Positions 22,672 through 27,489 of a DNA stretch of 27,489 bases are shown piece after piece (positions within the stretch are counted from its first letter, which is position 1; each line of letters opens with the position of its first letter). A model generated the notes under the pieces. That model ran no database searches and was not told the DNA's origin. It saw only the letters and a list, made by a program, of their open reading frames with translations. The stretch comes from an uncultured Eubacteriales bacterium (lineage in GTDB: Bacteria > Bacillota > Clostridia > Oscillospirales > CAG-272). Location: assembly GCA_934526185.1 (NCBI GenBank), contig CAKTAA010000025.1:1-27489 (forward strand), in the 5' to 3' direction. The position numbers and the translations under genes are program-made.

Positions 22672-23505
22672 TTACCGAATCTGAAAGATCGTCCTAGGAC
22701 AATCGCCTGCAATAACATCTGATATACTGTATTGTGAATTGGCAATTATAACTGTAGTCCCCTGACGGATAGGTTCCTTGATAAACTCCAATTTAGCCTT
22801 CGCTCCGCCTGCGCCGGAACGGCTGGCGCCGAAACAATGCTTCTGCAGCTCGTCAATGGACTGTATGACCTCGTCAGCATCCTTTCCCTCAACACATCCG
22901 ACAAGCGTGGAGGGATCCTTTGGATCCAAATAAATACCGTCAACTGAGGTAAACAAAAGCAGATATCGGGGATGTACCAAGGTAGAAATAACAGATGCTG
23001 TCTCGTCATTGTCTATGCATTCCACAATTCTGCTTTGTCCGCTGAAACGGCTGCGAAGCTGTTCTAGTTCCCACCTCCGGTTTTCTTCAAAGCTCACCGT
23101 ATCATTGTAATTGATAATCGGGATGGCCTCCTGTTCAACACAGCGCATCAAAAAGTGAAAAATATGTTCCCGTTTTTCGGCGTCATTAAAATGTGTATGC
23201 TCCACCAGCAACTGTCTCAGTGAATATTTCGAAGGAATGTATCTCCGGTATTCCTCCATGAGAATAGCCTGCCCCTGTGCGGAATAATCAGTCATGACAT
23301 CACTTTTCGCTCCCGTGAGTTCCCGCCCGGTACGTTTTATGTAGTCGAGCCGTCCGATTTCAACCGCGCCCGAAGTAACCCATATAACTCCTGGACGAAG
23401 TTCTCTTCCAATGCGGCTGAAAACATTGTAATCTATATCATGTTCCTCTTTGCGTATCAAAGCCATGGATCCGATTTTTCCTACAAGTTCGGTGTCAAAT
23501 TTCAT
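22672..23505 (-). CDS. Amino acid kinase family protein (ProB/uridylate-kinase-like)
   Basis: This is a 277-residue kinase of the aspartate/glutamate/uridylate fold. GKIGSMALI (9-17) is the ATP loop, VTSGAVEIG matches the ProB substrate loop, and AQGQAILMEEY, PIINYNDTVSFEE, IDNDETASV, FTSVDGIYLDP and SGAGGAKAKLEF follow in ProB order. The C-terminal PUA domain of glutamate 5-kinase is absent, and no proA lies nearby, so a role in proline synthesis is not supported. The substrate is unknown. ATG at 23505 follows AAGGAAAAG. The neighbours are a CBS-pair protein and CorA, which may hint at nucleotide or metal homeostasis. Confidence 0.78.
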   Translation of the reverse strand: MKFDTELVGKIGSMALIRKEEHDIDYNVFSRIGRELRPGVIWVTSGAVEIGRLDYIKRTGRELTGAKSDVMTDYSAQGQAILMEEYRRYIPSKYSLRQLLVEHTHFNDAEKREHIFHFLMRCVEQEAIPIINYNDTVSFEENRRWELEQLRSRFSGQSRIVECIDNDETASVISTLVHPRYLLLFTSVDGIYLDPKDPSTLVGCVEGKDADEVIQSIDELQKHCFGASRSGAGGAKAKLEFIKEPIRQGTTVIIANSQYSISDVIAGDCPRTIFQIR

Positions 23506-23621
23506 AATACTGCTTTTCCTTTAATTTTTATAATATTCTATTAGGGACTTTTACCCATTACCGCTTCAAGCGGCAGCGGACTTTCTGACATACATGCTGC
23601 TGTAAAAGCAAACACATCTTT

Positions 23622-24071
23622 TTATGCGCCTGCGGCCCCTTCGCTTTTCTGCTTTTCCGCGGTCAACAGTTCAAACTGCCGTGAAGTAAAATACTGTATA
23701 ATATCCTTTCTGGTAATAATGCCGATAAAGGAGGATCTATCGTCTATTACAGGTACAAAGTTCTGATTCATTGCTCTTTCCAACAGTGCCTCCATTTCAA
23801 CATTAATTGAGACAGCAGGATTCCAGCCATTTCGTACGATATCCCGAATCAGGTGTAATTCCTGTCCCTTCATCGTTCCGTCTTCAGTTTCCAGAATATG
23901 CCAGAGAAAATCACCTTCGCTGATACATCCTGCGTATTTGCCTTCTCTGGTGATCACCGGCATTGCCGTATAACCGTGTACACGCATTTTTTCAAGTCCC
24001 TGCCTCAATGTATTGTCATCATATAAAAATGCAACGGTATTTTTCGACTTCAATAAAAATATGGCATTCAT
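23622..24071 (-). CDS. CBS-domain-pair protein
   Basis: This 149-residue cytosolic protein consists of two CBS domains (about 1-65 and 75-140), a module that binds adenine nucleotides. The first has FLYDDNTLRQGLEKMRVHGY and MPVI; the second has VPVIDDRSSFIGIITRKDII. Small CBS proteins of this type in Firmicutes often sense c-di-AMP or AMP/ATP, which is family knowledge and not visible here. ATG at 24071 is chosen because the product then begins like known members and GGGGA lies 7 nt upstream. An ATG at 24146 would add 25 basic residues and cannot be excluded. Confidence 0.85.
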   Translation of the reverse strand: MNAIFLLKSKNTVAFLYDDNTLRQGLEKMRVHGYTAMPVITREGKYAGCISEGDFLWHILETEDGTMKGQELHLIRDIVRNGWNPAVSINVEMEALLERAMNQNFVPVIDDRSSFIGIITRKDIIQYFTSRQFELLTAEKQKSEGAAGA

Positions 24072-24201
24072 TCTCCGGTCCCCATACCTTTCCCGCAAAA
24101 TTGCCTTAATGCGATGCATTTTCGGTTTGCTGAATTTTGCTCCCATTTTATTGTTCCGCAGAAACGCTGAACATATGGATTCTTCTGCATCATTTTCACT
24201 C

Positions 24202-26004
24202 TTATGACGAGATCTTTTTACAGAAGTTTGTCAAAAGCGTTGCCACCTCAGCCCGGCTTGCTGTTCCTTTCGGATCAAAGCATCCGTTTCCCCGTCCTGA
24301 TATCAGGCCGGCCCGCGCACAGATTTCCACCGCCTCTTTGGCCCATTCACTGACAGAATCTTCGTCCGCGAACGGTACATATCTGTCGCTGATATATAAA
24401 TCAATCCCCGCATACCTGATATAATTTACAATCATCTGACACATCTGCTCCCGCGTAATTTCGAGAGTGGGAGCAAAAGTTGCGGCGGAGGTGCCAAGGA
24501 CAATCTGATGCTCTGAAGCCCAAGCAACAGCTGAACCGTACCAGGCCGACATATCGACATCCGAAAACGGCTGATGTGTATATTGACTGAGGTCAGCTCC
24601 GTCAAGATTGGCAAAGAGCTGTACAAACATAGCGCGCGTCATAGGCGTATCCGGAGAAAATATTCCGTCACCGGTACCCAAAAACAATCCCCTCTCCGCT
24701 GTATATTCCACATACGGTCTGTACCATGCGTCCTGCGGCACGTCTGCAAACAGAAAAGCGCTTTCAATCAGAAAAGAATAGGTCTCTCCGCAGATACTCT
24801 TATCGCCCTGCGGTATATTTTTCACCAGAATATAGTAGGTTCCCGGCGGGACACTGCACCAGAACTCATCGTTTTGATTCTCACCATATGCAACAGATCT
24901 TGTAAAAAGGTTCTGCATTGTTTTATCAAAACGACACAGAGAAATCTGCCACCCGCGCGTGGCACCGTCCGAACTGTCTGCATTTTCGCTGGACGATATT
25001 TCCGGTGAACTCATGCGCAATTGCAGCCTGACCGCGCGCTCCACTTCTAACACATAATAGTCCAAATCTGAAGAATTTGATAAATTTCCGCTGTAATTTT
25101 CTCCGATAAGAATTGTTCTTGCATGTACAAAACTTTGATTCCACGTATTTTCCCAGAAGTCATTTGCAGTAAACTGTGCGGATATTTTATATGTTTTGCC
25201 GTAAATTCCTGAATAAGAAACGGCTCCTCTTGATATTCGAATAAAATACACACCGCTGTCCGCTGCAATTTTTAATGATTTTGAAGAGGTTTCCGTTCCA
25301 TATGATTCCCATGAATAGACCTCGTCCAAACAAGCCTCTCCCTGATACAGAGCAATGCTCCATCTGGCGCTGGCCGTCAGTTCGTGTTCAAAGAGAATTT
25401 CAAGATATCCGTTCTGCGGCACCACAAGCTTAAAATAATCATTATCGCCATATCCCGAAACCGTTCCTCCGTAAACAGCGCCAAACTCCATTCGCTTCGC
25501 CTCTGTCGGTTTTCCGCTTCCTGCACTCTCCCAATACGCGTTTTCTGTTAAGCTGAAGGTAAGCTGGTAAATTTTTCCATAAACATCGTCCGATGATTCT
25601 GTTGCCCCTGATATCCATATAATATAGCTGCCAGCATCAATTCCCGTTCGCCAGGAGGAAATACCTGCATCTTCTTTGCCTGTTTCAAACGAGGAGACAA
25701 TTTCAATATCGTCTCTTATCCTGTACAGTAGTATTTCCCATGCAGCATTTTCTTCTTCCTCGTGAGCAAACAGAATATCAAGAAACCCGTCGGCATTCGC
25801 CTCAAAGCAATAGCAGTCGATATCTTCCTCGTTGGATAATATGCCTGTAACGGGAACATCGGGTGCTATCCGGTTTGCTGTTTCCCATGTATTATTGCTT
25901 TCCGTCTCAGCACCATGAGGATTTTCTGCCGTACATGGAATTGCAGAGAGAAGCAGCAATAGTGCGGCGAGAACCGCAGCGAATGGGAGCAGTTTTCGTT
26001 TCAT
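24202..26004 (-). CDS. Secreted SLH-domain protein with PPC-like repeats
   Basis: This 600-residue exported protein has a signal peptide at 1-26 ending near CTAE. Three repeats of a beta-rich, prepeptidase-C-terminal-like (PPC) module follow (about 32-160, 160-285, 285-415). Each has an N/D-x-W-E opening (NNTWETA, NAYWESA, NDFWENT), a D-x-D-x-Y/C segment (DIDCYCFE, DNDYFKL, DLDYYVLE) and a hydrophobic LDILF/LEILF strand. Three SLH repeats end the protein (about 422-600), with PMTRAMF, ITREQM and ASRAEV in the cell-wall-polymer-binding position. It is probably cell-wall anchored. It lies 43 nt after the other SLH gene, likely cotranscribed. No catalytic domain is seen. Confidence 0.88.
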   Translation of the reverse strand: MKRKLLPFAAVLAALLLLLSAIPCTAENPHGAETESNNTWETANRIAPDVPVTGILSNEEDIDCYCFEANADGFLDILFAHEEEENAAWEILLYRIRDDIEIVSSFETGKEDAGISSWRTGIDAGSYIIWISGATESSDDVYGKIYQLTFSLTENAYWESAGSGKPTEAKRMEFGAVYGGTVSGYGDNDYFKLVVPQNGYLEILFEHELTASARWSIALYQGEACLDEVYSWESYGTETSSKSLKIAADSGVYFIRISRGAVSYSGIYGKTYKISAQFTANDFWENTWNQSFVHARTILIGENYSGNLSNSSDLDYYVLEVERAVRLQLRMSSPEISSSENADSSDGATRGWQISLCRFDKTMQNLFTRSVAYGENQNDEFWCSVPPGTYYILVKNIPQGDKSICGETYSFLIESAFLFADVPQDAWYRPYVEYTAERGLFLGTGDGIFSPDTPMTRAMFVQLFANLDGADLSQYTHQPFSDVDMSAWYGSAVAWASEHQIVLGTSAATFAPTLEITREQMCQMIVNYIRYAGIDLYISDRYVPFADEDSVSEWAKEAVEICARAGLISGRGNGCFDPKGTASRAEVATLLTNFCKKISS

Positions 26005-26047
26005 CTGTCTCCTCCTTTATTTTCTGCATCCGATAATATGAGCTGCG

Positions 26048-27489
26048 TCATCTTAGACCGGTAAGCCGGCAAAAATTGGTTAAAAGCGTTGCGACTTCGG
26101 CACGGGTTGCTGTTCCCTGTGGATCAAAGCTTCCGTCCCCTTTTCCGGAGATGAATCCGGCACGCGCACACTGCATAACAGCGCTTTCAGCCCATTTACT
26201 GATCTTCGCACTGTCGCTGAAGCTGACGTCTTTATTGTTTTCATGGATACTAATACCTGCGTAGTTTGCATAGTTGACGATGAGCAAACACATCTGTTCC
26301 CGGGTTATAGGTAGCTCCGGTGCAAAGTTTTTACCGTCGACGCCCTTTACAAGATTGCTGGCAGATGCCCATGCAACAGCTTTCCCATACCATGCGGATA
26401 TCTCTGTATCTTCAAAAGGACTTGAAGTATATACGGACAAATCTTCACCGTCGAGATTAGCAAAGAGCTGCACAAACATCGCGCGCGTCATAGCCATATC
26501 CGGTGAAAAAGTAGTGGCTGATGTACCGTTAAACAATCCGTTATGATATGCGTAAGCAATATATTCGCAGTACCATTGATTTTCGGGAACATCCGTAAAC
26601 GGAATTTCTGACGGTTTTCTGTTATCTTCATCCTCGACCGTTATATTTACGGAATCTGAAATGCTTCCGTTTCCGGCAGAAACTTTTATCACCGCTTCGC
26701 CGGCAGACAGTGCTTTGACGCTTCCCTCGTCAATGGTAACTACGGACGGATTGTCTGACGACCATTTCAACTCCTCGGCTTCAGAACCGTCGGGATAAAC
26801 TCGAACCTCCAGTAAAAGCGTTTCGCCGATTTTCATTTTTACGGTATCGGTTCCCATTATTTCCAAACGTTCTGCCTTCGCTGCGATAACAGTTATTTTT
26901 ATACTGACGGTAACTGTTCCGTCCCCTGCGGAGACGGTTAGCGTAGTTTCTCCGGCAGATTTTGCCGTAATTACGCCGTCTTTTACTGTGGCAACCTCAG
27001 GGTTTCCGATAATCCAAATGAGTTTGCCCGGTTCAGCGTCGACCGGCAGCACACTAACTGTAATTTTTTTTGACTGCCCAATTTCCAGCTTTACTGCCGT
27101 TTCGCTCGGTATCAGGTTTTCCAAAGCCGGTGCTGACGGAGTCTCCTGCTCCAAATCAAGTTCAAAGATTTTCGCATCGTTCATATTCGGACTTTGCGAC
27201 AATTGATAATACAGCGTATTGCCTTCCACTGCTATGCCGTAAATATATCCCTCAGCACAGTCAGGTGTGCTGAAAACAGCGGCCTGCTCGGTGGCTGGGT
27301 TATAACGATAAATTTTAGTAGGGGTATTATAATATATGTATGTGCCGTCGGTGGCAACCGCACTGTAAATTCCTGTCCAGTAGCCTGTACTGCTCCCCCA
27401 TACATTCCATTTATCAAAAATTGCCGAAAGCGGTGTAAGTTTACCCGTTACAAAGTTGTATTCCGCAAGGGACTTGCTGTCCGGATCAA
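26048..27489 (-). CDS. SLH-domain protein with Ig-like (Big_2) domains, N-terminus beyond right edge
   Basis: The frame is open to the right edge, so the true start is missing; a GTG at 27229 is internal. The visible part begins with a propeller-like segment (TDGTYIYYNTPTKIYRYNP, GNTLYYQL). Two bacterial Ig-like group 2 domains follow: the first has KLEIGQSKKITVSVLP, WIIGNPEVATV and ITAKSAGETTLTV; the second has KMKIGETLLLEVRVYP, WSSDNPSVVTID and KALSAGEAVIKV. Three SLH repeats end it, with TRAMF, TREQM and TRAEV motifs. The SLH part is very close to that of the neighbouring gene. The protein is expected to be exported and wall-bound, an adhesin or structural surface protein. Confidence 0.87.
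   Translation of the reverse strand, partial: DPDSKSLAEYNFVTGKLTPLSAIFDKWNVWGSSTGYWTGIYSAVATDGTYIYYNTPTKIYRYNPATEQAAVFSTPDCAEGYIYGIAVEGNTLYYQLSQSPNMNDAKIFELDLEQETPSAPALENLIPSETAVKLEIGQSKKITVSVLPVDAEPGKLIWIIGNPEVATVKDGVITAKSAGETTLTVSAGDGTVTVSIKITVIAAKAERLEIMGTDTVKMKIGETLLLEVRVYPDGSEAEELKWSSDNPSVVTIDEGSVKALSAGEAVIKVSAGNGSISDSVNITVEDEDNRKPSEIPFTDVPENQWYCEYIAYAYHNGLFNGTSATTFSPDMAMTRAMFVQLFANLDGEDLSVYTSSPFEDTEISAWYGKAVAWASASNLVKGVDGKNFAPELPITREQMCLLIVNYANYAGISIHENNKDVSFSDSAKISKWAESAVMQCARAGFISGKGDGSFDPQGTATRAEVATLLTNFCRLTGLR

Overview
The window looks like chromosomal DNA of a Gram-positive, Clostridia-type Firmicute, probably an anaerobic gut or sediment lineage. The basis is the moderate GC content, strong AGGAG-type ribosome binding sites, consensus sigma-A promoters, a PhoP-type phosphate regulon, SLH-domain surface proteins and a lipoprotein PstS. 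Species cannot be named from the sequence. Every supported gene is on the minus strand, so transcription runs from high to low coordinates. I see no tRNA, rRNA, CRISPR array, transposase or prophage gene.

Region 1 (1-10942) is one long catabolic gene set. It is driven by a perfect sigma-A promoter at 10914-10942 and runs out of the left edge. In transcription order it encodes an FGGY sugar kinase, a NagB-like sugar-phosphate isomerase/deaminase, a NagA-like deacetylase, a cytoplasmic neutral-ceramidase-family hydrolase, a KdsD-like SIS isomerase, a triosephosphate-isomerase-like protein, a YjbQ protein, an SDR, an HpcH/HpaI aldolase, an aldo/keto reductase and a Gfo/Idh/MocA oxidoreductase (cut by the edge). 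The content fits uptake-coupled breakdown of an unusual, possibly N-acylated amino sugar: phosphorylate, deacylate, deaminate or isomerise, then aldol cleavage and redox steps. The substrate is not known. An internal terminator follows yjbQ, and a 10-bp motif (TAGGATATCA) recurs at the main promoter and before the aldolase gene.

Region 2 (11023-12325) is an AT-rich island. It holds an Rrf2-family regulator with its own perfect promoter and palindromic operator, a tightly coupled small Cys-containing gene that appears frameshifted, and its terminator. Upstream lies a 453-bp non-coding element made of stacked inverted repeats.

Region 3 (12326-20260) is a phosphate regulon: a Na/Pi cotransporter, then pstS-pstC-pstA-pstB-phoU, a YqeK-like HD phosphohydrolase, and a PhoP/PhoB response regulator with no adjacent histidine kinase. 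Arrays of PhoP-box-like hexamers precede both the cotransporter and pstS. PstS is circularly permuted: its C-terminal lobe segment comes before its N-terminal lobe segment.

Region 4 (20289-27489) carries an AlbA_2/HATPase-type putative regulator, a CorA metal transporter, a ProB/uridylate-kinase-like amino acid kinase, a CBS-pair protein, and two tandem secreted SLH-anchored proteins. The second of these is cut by the right edge.
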